Source: Rhodobiaceae bacterium
GTDB taxonomy: Bacteria > Pseudomonadota > Alphaproteobacteria > Parvibaculales > Parvibaculaceae
Length of the DNA stretch: 8,662 nt
NCBI GenBank assembly: GCA_002746275.1
Contig: NVWR01000002.1
Coordinates: 384,407-393,068 of the forward strand
Reading direction: 5' to 3'
The position numbers were made by a program, and so were the translations under genes. The notes under the pieces were generated by a model. It saw nothing but the letters and a program-made list of their open reading frames with translations, was not told where the DNA came from and made no database searches. Position 1 is the stretch's first letter. Each line of letters opens with the position of its first letter. Of this stretch, positions 1-6,400 are shown in pieces.

Positions 1-1172
1 ATCTTGGCCAACATCGGATCATAGAAAGGCGAAACCTCCCCACCCGTGGTAATGCCATCATCGACACGGATACCTGCCCCGGAGGCTGGCACCCACAGAT
101 CGACAGGACCGGTTGCTGGCAGGAAATCCTGCCCCGGGTCTTCGGCATAGAGCCGCACCTCAATGGCGTGCCCCGACAGAGTGATGTCATCCTGTGAGAG
201 GCTCAGCGGTTCGCCTTGCGCGACTTTGATTTGCAGAGCCACGAGGTCCAGCCCGGTAATGCATTCCGTCACAGGATGCTCCACCTGGAGCCGCGTGTTC
301 ATTTCCAGAAAATAGAAGTGACCTGCCTCGTCGAGCAAAAACTCAACCGTTCCGGCACCTCGATAGGAAATGTCCTTCGCTGCATTGACAGCAGCGGCAC
401 CCATTTCCTTGCGGAGCGCCTCTGTCATAATCGGACAGGGGGCTTCTTCAATAACTTTCTGATGGCGGCGCTGAACAGAGCAATCCCGCTCTCCCAGATG
501 AATGGTATTACCATCCATATCTGCAAAGACCTGTACCTCAACATGGCGCGGGCGCACGATGGCCTTTTCCAGAATGAGCTCGCCTGAGCCAAATGCGTTT
601 TCCGCTTCCGAGCGCGCACTCCCCAGGGCGTTGGAAAGATCTGCCGCCTGCGCCACGAGACGCATGCCGCGTCCGCCACCACCCGCAGCGGCTTTCACCA
701 TCACCGGATAGCCGATCTTCTCGGCCTCTGCGACGAACACCGCTTCGGACTGATCCTCGCCTTCGTATCCCGGCACACACGGCACGCCTGCGGCAATCAT
801 GCGTCGCTTGGCTTCCGCCTTATTGCCCATCAACACAATCTGCTCAGCCGTTGGGCCGATAAAGACCAGACCTGCCTTTTCACATGCGCGCGCAAAATCT
901 GCATTCTCGCTCAAAAAGCCGTAACCTGGATGAATGGCCTCTGCGCTACTCTCCCGGGCCGCCTTCAAAATCGCATCGCCCAGAAGGTAAGACTCGCCCA
1001 CTGGGGAAGGTCCTATATGCACAGCTTCATCGGCGAGCTTTACATGCGGTGCGGCCGCATCGGCATCGGAGTACACGGCGATGGTGCGATATCCGAGCGC
1101 GTGCGCTGTGCGTATGACGCGACAGGCGATCTCACCCCGGTTGGCTATCAAAATACTATTGAAACGCGTCAT
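1..1172 (-). CDS. atuF: Biotin carboxylase (alpha) subunit of an acyl-CoA carboxylase, AtuF-like, 3' end outside window
   Basis: This is the N-terminal 390 residues of a biotin-dependent acyl-CoA carboxylase alpha subunit. The enzyme uses ATP and bicarbonate to carboxylate biotin, which then feeds the carboxyltransferase encoded upstream. The order is a Rossmann-like N domain starting ILIANRGEIACRV (7-19), the HPGYGFLSEN motif (81-90), an ATP-grasp domain with K118, K160 and the glycine-rich loop at 164-169, and the start of the C domain. Residues matching the E. coli AccC active site are present: E277, E290, N292, R294, Q296, E298 and R340. The frame is still open at base 1 (FYDPMLAK), so the biotin carrier domain expected in this family lies outside the window. 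The ATG at 1172 follows the hydratase stop by 7 bases, with AAGAGG about 12 bases ahead. The biotin carboxylase identity is certain. The geranyl-CoA (AtuF) assignment rests on neighbours, because this half looks much the same in methylcrotonyl- and propionyl-CoA carboxylases. Confidence 0.93.
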   Translation of the reverse strand, partial: MTRFNSILIANRGEIACRVIRTAHALGYRTIAVYSDADAAAPHVKLADEAVHIGPSPVGESYLLGDAILKAARESSAEAIHPGYGFLSENADFARACEKAGLVFIGPTAEQIVLMGNKAEAKRRMIAAGVPCVPGYEGEDQSEAVFVAEAEKIGYPVMVKAAAGGGGRGMRLVAQAADLSNALGSARSEAENAFGSGELILEKAIVRPRHVEVQVFADMDGNTIHLGERDCSVQRRHQKVIEEAPCPIMTEALRKEMGAAAVNAAKDISYRGAGTVEFLLDEAGHFYFLEMNTRLQVEHPVTECITGLDLVALQIKVAQGEPLSLSQDDITLSGHAIEVRLYAEDPGQDFLPATGPVDLWVPASGAGIRVDDGITTGGEVSPFYDPMLAK

Positions 1173-1179
1173 TGTTTGC

Positions 1180-1992
1180 TCACGCCTCTTTCTCTGCCCA
1201 ACGGGGCTTTCGTTTTTCAATGAAAGCGGTAACGCCCTCTTTGCCCTCGTCGCTCAACATGCAAGATGCAAAACCCTCTGCCGCAAAGTCGAGGGCTTCT
1301 GCTCGGGGACGCCGTGTTGTCTCGAACACAATGGCCTTGGTGACGGCGTTGGCGCCGGGTGCGCAACCTGAAATTTGTTCCAAGACCTCGTCACACATAC
1401 GCTCCATATCAGCGGCATCGTCGGCCACCATATGGCCAATGCCCAGTCGCACGGCCTCATCCCCTTTGAAGCGGGCTCCCGTTAGCATAAGCCTGCGCGC
1501 CGTGGTTAGCCCCACGCGCTCTGTGACGAAAGGAGCGATTTGCGCAGGGGGGATGCCAAGACTGGTTTCACTCAACCGGAATTTTGTGTCTTTGGTCACA
1601 ATCGTCACATCGCCCACACATGCGAGGCCCAGGCCGCCGCCAATAGCAACGCCTTCAACCAACATAATCACCACTTGGGGTTGCTCGTTGAGCTTGATCA
1701 TGAGATCGCCAAAGGTGCGGTTGCCGCGCGCGATTTCTTTTGGGTCACCACCGCCCTGCAGGCCGGACTTAAAACCTTTGATGTCGCCCCCGGCACAAAA
1801 TATCCCACCCTTGCCACGCAGGATGATGGTGCGGATGGAACGATCATCGCGAATGCTGTTGAGGGTCGCGCTCAACTCTTCAACCAATTCACCTGTCAAC
1901 GCATTGCGCGCTTCCGGGCGATTAAACCAGAGCCTGAGAACACTTCCGTCGCGCTCTTGAAGCAGCGCGGATGTCTGAGTGGGGTTCGTCAT
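1180..1992 (-). CDS. atuE: Enoyl-CoA hydratase/isomerase family protein, AtuE-like (isohexenylglutaconyl-CoA hydratase candidate)
   Basis: This is a 270-residue crotonase-fold protein. In the acyclic terpene pathway AtuE adds water to isohexenylglutaconyl-CoA, the product of geranyl-CoA carboxylase. The two oxyanion-hole segments are clear: FCAGGDIKGF (65-74) and EGVAIGGGLGLACVGD (113-128). Of the two catalytic glutamates in classical hydratases, the second (Glu164 in rat) is kept as E142 in RLSETSLGI. The first (Glu144) is replaced by G122. E142 is followed by PPAQIAPFV (148-156), in place of the usual PGAGGTQRL-type sequence. I start at the ATG at 1992, which has GGAG about 12 bases ahead and leaves a 19-base gap after the beta subunit. 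An in-frame TTG at 2025 would add 11 residues and overlap the upstream gene. The next gene begins 7 bases after the stop. Crotonase membership is certain. The specific substrate is inferred from the operon and could be another branched glutaconyl-type CoA ester. Confidence 0.9.
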   Translation of the reverse strand: MTNPTQTSALLQERDGSVLRLWFNRPEARNALTGELVEELSATLNSIRDDRSIRTIILRGKGGIFCAGGDIKGFKSGLQGGGDPKEIARGNRTFGDLMIKLNEQPQVVIMLVEGVAIGGGLGLACVGDVTIVTKDTKFRLSETSLGIPPAQIAPFVTERVGLTTARRLMLTGARFKGDEAVRLGIGHMVADDAADMERMCDEVLEQISGCAPGANAVTKAIVFETTRRPRAEALDFAAEGFASCMLSDEGKEGVTAFIEKRKPRWAEKEA

Positions 1993-2011
1993 TATTTCGT
2001 TCTTCTCCAAC

Positions 2012-3634
2012 TCACATGCGGGCAATGCCGAAACTGTTTGGACGCACAGTGCGATTGCGTGCCTCCCAAACAGTTGCGAGCAAAAAGCCCAGCGTGTTGC
2101 GGGTGTCGCGGGGGTCGATCATGCCATCGTCCATCAGGTGACCTGATGTGTAGAACGCGTCCGATTGCCCATCAAAATGCTGGGTGAGAAACGCCTCTTG
2201 TTTTCCCAGCGCGTCTTCATCGGGCTCGGTCCCACGAGCTTCTGCCTGTCCGCGCGCCACCATGGACATGGTTTTGGCTGCCTGCTCGCCTCCCATCACA
2301 CCCATGCGGGCATTGGGGAAGGTGTAGAGGAAGTCCGGATCAAAACCACGGCCACACATGCCGTAATTGCCAGCCCCAAAGCTCGCCCCTGTCATCAATG
2401 TGATGCGCGGCACTTCAAGGTTCTGCATTGCCTGGATCATTTTCGATCCATGCTTGATCATGCCCGCCTGCTCTGACTGAGTACCAACAATGTAACCAGT
2501 GGTGTTTTGCATGAAGACAACCGGAATGTCGGACTGATCGCAAAGCTGCAAGAACTGCGCAGCTTTGGTGGCGCCTTGGGGATCAATGGGCCCGTTATTG
2601 CCGACGATGCCGCAGGCCTGCCCGAAAATTTCAGCCTGCAAGCATACGGTCGAGACGCCATAGCTTGGCTTGAAATCGAGAAAGTCTGAACGGTCGACAA
2701 CACGTGCTACAAGCTCGCGCATGTCGTAGGGAATGCGGTAGTCGATGGGGATCACACCCGCGATCTCGTCGGGATCATACTCAGGTTCGCCAAAGGTCTT
2801 TAGTGTGCTTGGCAAGCAGCTATCATTCCATTGCAGGCGCTTGACGACTTCACGACATATCTGGACGCCGTGCCCGTCATCGTCGGCCAGATATTCCGCA
2901 AGGCCGGAAACTGATGCGTGCATCTCCGCACCGCCAAGTTCTTCCTCTGTGGCAATTTCGCCCGTCGCTGCCTTGAGCAAAGGGGGGCCCGCAAGGAAGG
3001 CACGTCCCCGCCCTTTGACCGCAACAACATAATCGCTCAGGCCCGGCATATAGGCCCCGCCCGCAGTTGAAGAGCCGTGCAGGATGGAAATAACAGGAAT
3101 ACCCGCTTTGGAAAGTTTCGCCAGATTGCCGAACAGGCGCCCGCCTTCGGCGAACCCTTCCACTGTGTAATTGAGCAGGTCGCCGCCGGCACTTTCAACC
3201 AGATGGATGAAGGGGAGTTTCTGCTCCAGCGAAATTTGTTCGGCGCGACGAATACGGTAGCCACCCCCGCTGGTCATGGCACCGGCGCGGATGCCGCTAT
3301 CATCGACCACGATCATGCAGCGCACGCCGGCGATGAAACCAATCCCCGAAATTACTGTCGCGCCCGGGATCGACTTTTCCGGATCGGGCGTGTCCTGCAG
3401 GTAGCCCGCCAGATTGCCGATCACCATGAATGGCATGCCGGGATCCAGAAGCCGAGCAAGACGCTCGCGTGGCGTCAATTGACCACGTGCCTCAAAACGA
3501 GGTTTGCGTTTTTCCGATATTGCCGCACCACGGGCATTCAGCCCTTTCAGCTTATCGATAAGGGACAGCATCTCGGTTCGGTTTTTACCAAATGCCTCAG
3601 AGGTCGGATTGATCTTCGATGCAAAACGCGCCAT
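2012..3634 (-). CDS. atuC: Acyl-CoA carboxylase carboxyltransferase (beta) subunit, geranyl-CoA carboxylase-like
   Basis: This 540-residue carboxyltransferase moves the carboxyl group from biotin to an acyl-CoA, working as alpha-beta oligomers with the biotin carboxylase encoded two genes downstream. It has the two crotonase-like halves of the family. The N half has the acyl-CoA site motif SSTAGGAYMPGLSD (188-201) and AFLAGPPLLKAATGE (212-226). The C half has NTTGYIVG (377-384) and the oxyanion segment GASFGAGNYGMCGRGF (416-431), then GVMGGEQAAKTM. It lacks the methylcrotonyl-CoA carboxylase signature around FPDRDHFGR, carrying VEGFAEGGRLFGN (158-170) instead. Together with the AtuA neighbour this points to a geranyl-CoA type enzyme. 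Published work on geranyl-CoA carboxylase assigns substrate preference to a Phe-to-Gly change in this subunit. I cannot confirm by eye that G163 or G164 is that residue. The ATG at 3634 lies 3 bases after the atuA stop, with AGAGGA about 10 bases ahead inside the atuA tail, so the two are probably translationally coupled. Confidence 0.92.
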   Translation of the reverse strand: MARFASKINPTSEAFGKNRTEMLSLIDKLKGLNARGAAISEKRKPRFEARGQLTPRERLARLLDPGMPFMVIGNLAGYLQDTPDPEKSIPGATVISGIGFIAGVRCMIVVDDSGIRAGAMTSGGGYRIRRAEQISLEQKLPFIHLVESAGGDLLNYTVEGFAEGGRLFGNLAKLSKAGIPVISILHGSSTAGGAYMPGLSDYVVAVKGRGRAFLAGPPLLKAATGEIATEEELGGAEMHASVSGLAEYLADDDGHGVQICREVVKRLQWNDSCLPSTLKTFGEPEYDPDEIAGVIPIDYRIPYDMRELVARVVDRSDFLDFKPSYGVSTVCLQAEIFGQACGIVGNNGPIDPQGATKAAQFLQLCDQSDIPVVFMQNTTGYIVGTQSEQAGMIKHGSKMIQAMQNLEVPRITLMTGASFGAGNYGMCGRGFDPDFLYTFPNARMGVMGGEQAAKTMSMVARGQAEARGTEPDEDALGKQEAFLTQHFDGQSDAFYTSGHLMDDGMIDPRDTRNTLGFLLATVWEARNRTVRPNSFGIARM

Positions 3635-3637
3635 CGG

Positions 3638-5458
3638 CTAGTTGTCCTCTTCCAGCACATTCAGATTGTCGCGGCTGGCCAGGGCCGCTGGAATTTTTAT
3701 CGGGCATTCGAGAAGCAATTGGGAGTAGCCCTTTGCCTGCGGGTCATTGCGCAGGCTCGATACGCCACCGCCGCCCAACACATCATGCAGCAGGAAGTTG
3801 AGCGCATTCGGCGTGGGCATAACAAACCGGTCCACGCCCCCTTCCAGAAAGTGTGCGAAACGTTCCGTTACTTCGTTCACGGTCATGGCTTCGCAAATAT
3901 AGGGGAAATACTCCGCCTTGCGCGCGATCACGCCAATGTTGGCTTTGTTTCCCTTGTCGCCACTGCGGGCCCAAGCAAGCGCCACCAAAGGAACTGCGAC
4001 CAGATCACCTGCCATGTCGGCAACAGGTTCGTCAGGCCGTGTGAGATCCGCAGGCCGAAACAGAGTGCCCGGCGCGTCAACGAAGGACGCCGTGTCGCCT
4101 TCCACAGCGACTTCAATCGCCACTTTGTTCTTGGTGGTAGCGAATGAGAACAGTCGGGCAATCTGCATTGGTCGAGGACGACCACCTGCGAAACCAGACA
4201 GTCCCGGTGGGGTCGCGAGCCCCAACCCTGTCGCTTCTTTCAGCAGGATGGTGATACCGAGCGCATCACTGTGCTTCGCCGCCATTTTGACCACGACTTC
4301 CCGCGACACGTCAATGCGCCGCGCTGCACCATATTGGCTTTCAGCACCGATCACCTCGACACTGGTTTCTGTATATTCACCCAGGTTGAGACTGCGCAGC
4401 GTGCGGCCCGCGCGTTCAAATACTGCTTCGGAAAACCGCTCTGCTTTCCGGCTGGCATCCATTCCGTAGAAAGTCATGATGAGGCCACCGCGAAAGCCAT
4501 CTGCGAAAGTCGCGCTGACCTTGTAGGTGTCAGGTGCTGCGGTGCCCACAGCGCCTGAAACATGGACCCGGTCATCTCCGACTTGCGCCACCTCAACGGT
4601 GGAAAAATCGCAAACCACATCTGGCAACATATACGCTTGCGGGTCCCCGATCTCATAGAGCATCTGCTCAGACACGGTGCCCACATTGACCACGCCGCCA
4701 GTGCCTTCAGGCTTGGTGCAGACAAAACTTCCGTCGGCGGAAATCTCTGCGATGGGATACCCAATGTCGGCAAGCCGGTCTATGACCTCTTCCCAGTCGG
4801 TGAAGTTGCCACCGGTTGCTTGTGGGCCACATTCCAGAATGTGTCCGGCCAGACTTCCCTGCGCCAGCCGGTCGAGGTCACCCGCATTCCAGCCGAATTC
4901 GTAGATGCAGGCGCCCAGGGTCACGGCACTATCGACACAACGCCCTGTGATTATGATGTCCGCACCCATGGAGAGCGCTTTAGCGATGGGAAAAGCCCCC
5001 AGATAAGCGTTGATGGACAGGATTTTCTCCGGGTCGGGAAAGGCCTCACCGGAAAACATTTCCGTTGGCCCCTCTTTCAGAAGCTCGGCCTTGCTGGCAA
5101 TCAGATCATCGCCGGTCACAGTCGCGACTTTCAAATCCAGCCCCTGCTCTGCAATGAGCGCGCGAACGGCATCCGCACAGGCGTGAGGATTGACCCCGCC
5201 TGCGTTGGAAATGATCTTCACACCTTGTTTTGCAATCTCGCGAAGGGTCGACTTTAACGTGAGCGACACGAAGTCTGTGGCAAACCCCAGATCGGGCGAT
5301 TTGGCCCGAGCGCGCGCCATGATCGACATGGTGATTTCGGCGAGATAGTCATAGACGATGTAGTCGAGCTTACCGTCGGCCAACAATTGCGGCGTCGCCA
5401 TAGACGCGTCGCCCCAAAACCCGCTTGCCCCGCCAATGCGGACGACATTCTTTGCCAT
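3638..5458 (-). CDS. atuA: Acyclic terpene utilization AtuA-family protein
   Basis: This is a 606-residue protein of the AtuA family (formerly DUF1446). In Pseudomonas, atuA is the first gene of the citronellol/geraniol cluster and is needed for growth on these terpenes, but its biochemical role is unknown. The N-terminal segment VRIGGASGFWGD (6-17) is the family hallmark. The large DUF1446 domain fills most of the protein and includes the conserved ISNAGGVNP stretch near residue 85 and ITGRCVDSA near 170. From about 489 to 590 is the separate AtuA C-terminal domain, opening with LAWARSGDKGNKANIG (about 494-509). Both parts are fused here, as in Pseudomonas AtuA. No signal peptide or membrane segment is visible, so it is probably cytosolic. 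The ATG at 5458 is chosen because it places the family hallmark at the usual distance from the N terminus. Its Shine-Dalgarno is weak (GGAT directly ahead, GGGAG about 14 bases away). It leads the operon and is divergent from the TetR gene. Confidence 0.93.
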   Translation of the reverse strand: MAKNVVRIGGASGFWGDASMATPQLLADGKLDYIVYDYLAEITMSIMARARAKSPDLGFATDFVSLTLKSTLREIAKQGVKIISNAGGVNPHACADAVRALIAEQGLDLKVATVTGDDLIASKAELLKEGPTEMFSGEAFPDPEKILSINAYLGAFPIAKALSMGADIIITGRCVDSAVTLGACIYEFGWNAGDLDRLAQGSLAGHILECGPQATGGNFTDWEEVIDRLADIGYPIAEISADGSFVCTKPEGTGGVVNVGTVSEQMLYEIGDPQAYMLPDVVCDFSTVEVAQVGDDRVHVSGAVGTAAPDTYKVSATFADGFRGGLIMTFYGMDASRKAERFSEAVFERAGRTLRSLNLGEYTETSVEVIGAESQYGAARRIDVSREVVVKMAAKHSDALGITILLKEATGLGLATPPGLSGFAGGRPRPMQIARLFSFATTKNKVAIEVAVEGDTASFVDAPGTLFRPADLTRPDEPVADMAGDLVAVPLVALAWARSGDKGNKANIGVIARKAEYFPYICEAMTVNEVTERFAHFLEGGVDRFVMPTPNALNFLLHDVLGGGGVSSLRNDPQAKGYSQLLLECPIKIPAALASRDNLNVLEEDN

Positions 5459-5544
5459 ATCCAGTATCGCGCTCCCGCCGCCTGCCCGTTACCGCCATTT
5501 GTGGTGTTCGGGTTCTTTTCAATTCCATCACATGCCGATATAAA

Positions 5545-5573
5545 TTGCAAACCGTGCGCTCTGTTTTTATACT
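5545..5573 (+). promoter_or_regulatory. Sigma70-type promoter for the TetR-family gene
   Basis: A -35 element TTGCAA (5545-5550) and a -10 element TATACT (5568-5573) are separated by exactly 17 bases. Expected transcription starts near 5580, leaving a leader of about 47 bases before the ATG at 5627. This is the best promoter match in the 168-base divergent region. The TTGCAA hexamer is its own reverse complement, so it could in principle serve a minus-strand promoter too, but the -10 in that direction (TGGAAT) is poor. I see no convincing minus-strand promoter for the atuA operon. It is a consensus match only. Confidence 0.6.
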
Positions 5574-5584
5574 GACGCAGCGGT
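5551..5584. promoter_or_regulatory. Imperfect 34-bp dyad, candidate TetR-family operator
   Basis: Two 14-base arms (5551-5564 and 5571-5584) flank a 6-base centre. Without gaps, 8 of 14 positions are symmetric: outer ACCG pairs with CGGT, and inner TCnGT pairs with ACnGA. The five asymmetric positions contain TGCG and CGCA shifted by one base, so a gapped pairing is longer. The dyad covers the spacer and -10 element of the TetR promoter, where binding would block transcription. In Pseudomonas, AtuR binds inverted repeats between atuR and atuA. That this dyad plays the same role is inference. Confidence 0.4.
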
Positions 5585-5626
5585 AATAAGGCAGAACCTT
5601 TGGTCAAATGGAGAGCGCCGACCCCC

Positions 5627-6271
5627 ATGTCCGATCCTGAAGCAAAACACCTCCCGACGCCCGACCGACAGTTGGGCAAACAGGAAGCGAAAAGTCTCAA
5701 AACACAGACCAGCATCTGTCAGGCGACAGTCGCCTGCCTGGTTGAACATGGATATGGGGAAACGACGATCTCGCGGGTCGTGCAAAAGGCAGACGTGTCC
5801 AACGGGGCTCTGCTTCATCATTTCCCATCCAAAGAACATCTGATGACGGCAACGGCTGAATACCTACTCAGCCGAACAAATAAAAAGCCGGAACGCCAGA
5901 TCGCACCTGATGATGACGACAATCTGGTGGCGGGTGACCTGCTGACCAACTGGACCTACTTCATCAACACGCCGCACTACCGTGCGCTGCTGGAAATTCT
6001 CATCGCCTCTCGCACTGACAAGAAGTTGCGCGCGCAAATTGAAGACACGTTGCACGCTTACCATGCGCAGTCGGTCGATCACATGATGGCCACTTATGAG
6101 AGCGCCTCTGGTCGGGAGGAAGACGCCGAGCTCCTCCCTTGGATGAGTAATATCTTTTTTCGCGGCCTGTTGATCCAAGATCAATATTCCGCCGACCCGG
6201 AACAACAACGCCGCATGGTCGCGCGCTGGATCGAAATCGTGGCACCTCTGTTGAGGATACGGAAAAATTAG
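5627..6271 (+). CDS. TetR/AcrR-family transcriptional regulator, positional counterpart of AtuR
   Basis: This is a 214-residue TetR-family regulator, expected to bind DNA as a dimer and to be released by a small ligand, often an acyl-CoA or hydrophobic compound in catabolic clusters. The N-terminal DNA-binding domain covers about residues 26-75. Its helix-turn-helix is at about 46-66, with the family pattern GYGETTIS...ADVSNGALLHHFPSKEHL. The rest (about 80-214) is a variable helical ligand-binding and dimerization domain from which I cannot read the ligand. I start at the ATG at 5627, with GGAG 13 bases ahead. A TTG at 5600 would add nine residues and has little support. The 17 or so residues before the domain are charged and probably disordered. 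The gene is divergent from atuA, as the repressor gene atuR is in Pseudomonas aeruginosa, so control of the operon is likely. Regulation of the downstream monooxygenase is also possible, since the M. tuberculosis EthA gene is controlled by the TetR-family repressor EthR. Confidence 0.92.
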   Translation: MSDPEAKHLPTPDRQLGKQEAKSLKTQTSICQATVACLVEHGYGETTISRVVQKADVSNGALLHHFPSKEHLMTATAEYLLSRTNKKPERQIAPDDDDNLVAGDLLTNWTYFINTPHYRALLEILIASRTDKKLRAQIEDTLHAYHAQSVDHMMATYESASGREEDAELLPWMSNIFFRGLLIQDQYSADPEQQRRMVARWIEIVAPLLRIRKN

Positions 6272-6288
6272 GAGCCCCAATGGCTCCT
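6263..6288 (-). terminator. Hairpin overlapping the TetR-gene stop codon, terminator-like on the minus strand
   Basis: AGGAGCC (6270-6276) and GGCTCCT (6282-6288) form a perfect 7-bp stem with a 5-base loop. Read on the minus strand the stem is followed by AATTTTT, which fits a short intrinsic terminator for leftward transcription. Read on the plus strand it has no T-tract (CACGAC follows), so it would end the TetR transcript poorly. The left arm overlaps the TAG stop at 6269-6271. Confidence 0.45.
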
Positions 6289-6343
6289 CACGACTCACAA
6301 TTCAGGCGGCATCCGGCAGAAATCCGCGCTATTTCTCACATTC

Positions 6344-6360
6344 ATGTAACTGTGTTACGT
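6344..6360. promoter_or_regulatory. Short palindrome upstream of the monooxygenase gene, candidate operator
   Basis: GTAAC (6346-6350) and GTTAC (6354-6358) form a perfect inverted repeat around TGT, and one further pair (A6344 with T6360) extends it across a mismatch. It lies 41 bases before the monooxygenase start, in the 129-base gap after the TetR gene. Nearby promoter-like pieces are weak: GATAAT at 6369-6374 has no good -35 partner, and TTGCGA (6360-6365) with TTTGAT (6383-6388) at 17-base spacing would leave almost no leader. This fits a regulated promoter but is not proof of one. Confidence 0.3.
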
Positions 6361-6400
6361 TGCGAACTGATAATTTGTCACTTTTGATGGTCGGATTGAA

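Noticed and set aside
1172..1960. Plus-strand open frame (262 codons) opposite the hydratase gene
   Set aside because: The minus strand encodes a clear crotonase with both oxyanion segments. The plus-strand translation is low-complexity, Ser/Pro/Arg-rich shadow sequence.
1993..2025. Upstream TTG start for the hydratase, adding 11 residues
   Set aside because: The ATG at 1992 has a GGAG ahead and avoids overlap with the beta-subunit stop, and the extra residues are not part of the fold.
1..3634. Methylcrotonyl-CoA carboxylase (leucine breakdown) as the identity of the carboxylase
   Set aside because: The beta subunit lacks the FPDRDHFGR-type signature, AtuA is the first gene of the operon, and the hydratase lacks the usual GGGxE. 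It is not fully excluded without a tree.
3077..4147. Long plus-strand open frame (356 codons) opposite the beta-subunit and atuA genes
   Set aside because: It crosses the junction of two well-supported minus-strand genes, its translation resembles no family I know, and such antisense frames are common in GC-rich coding DNA.
4562..5257. Plus-strand open frame (231 codons) opposite atuA
   Set aside because: It lies wholly inside the DUF1446 coding region on the other strand and shows no recognisable motif.
5459..5550. Minus-strand sigma70 promoter for atuA, such as TTGAAA at 5517-5522
   Set aside because: At 16-18 bases of spacing the -10 positions read AATGGC-like sequence with no match to TATAAT. 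Other pairs also fail, so no promoter is annotated.
5600..5626. TTG start for the TetR-family gene, adding nine residues
   Set aside because: The ATG at 5627 has GGAG 13 bases ahead. The TTG start would lie closer to the promoter and adds no domain sequence.
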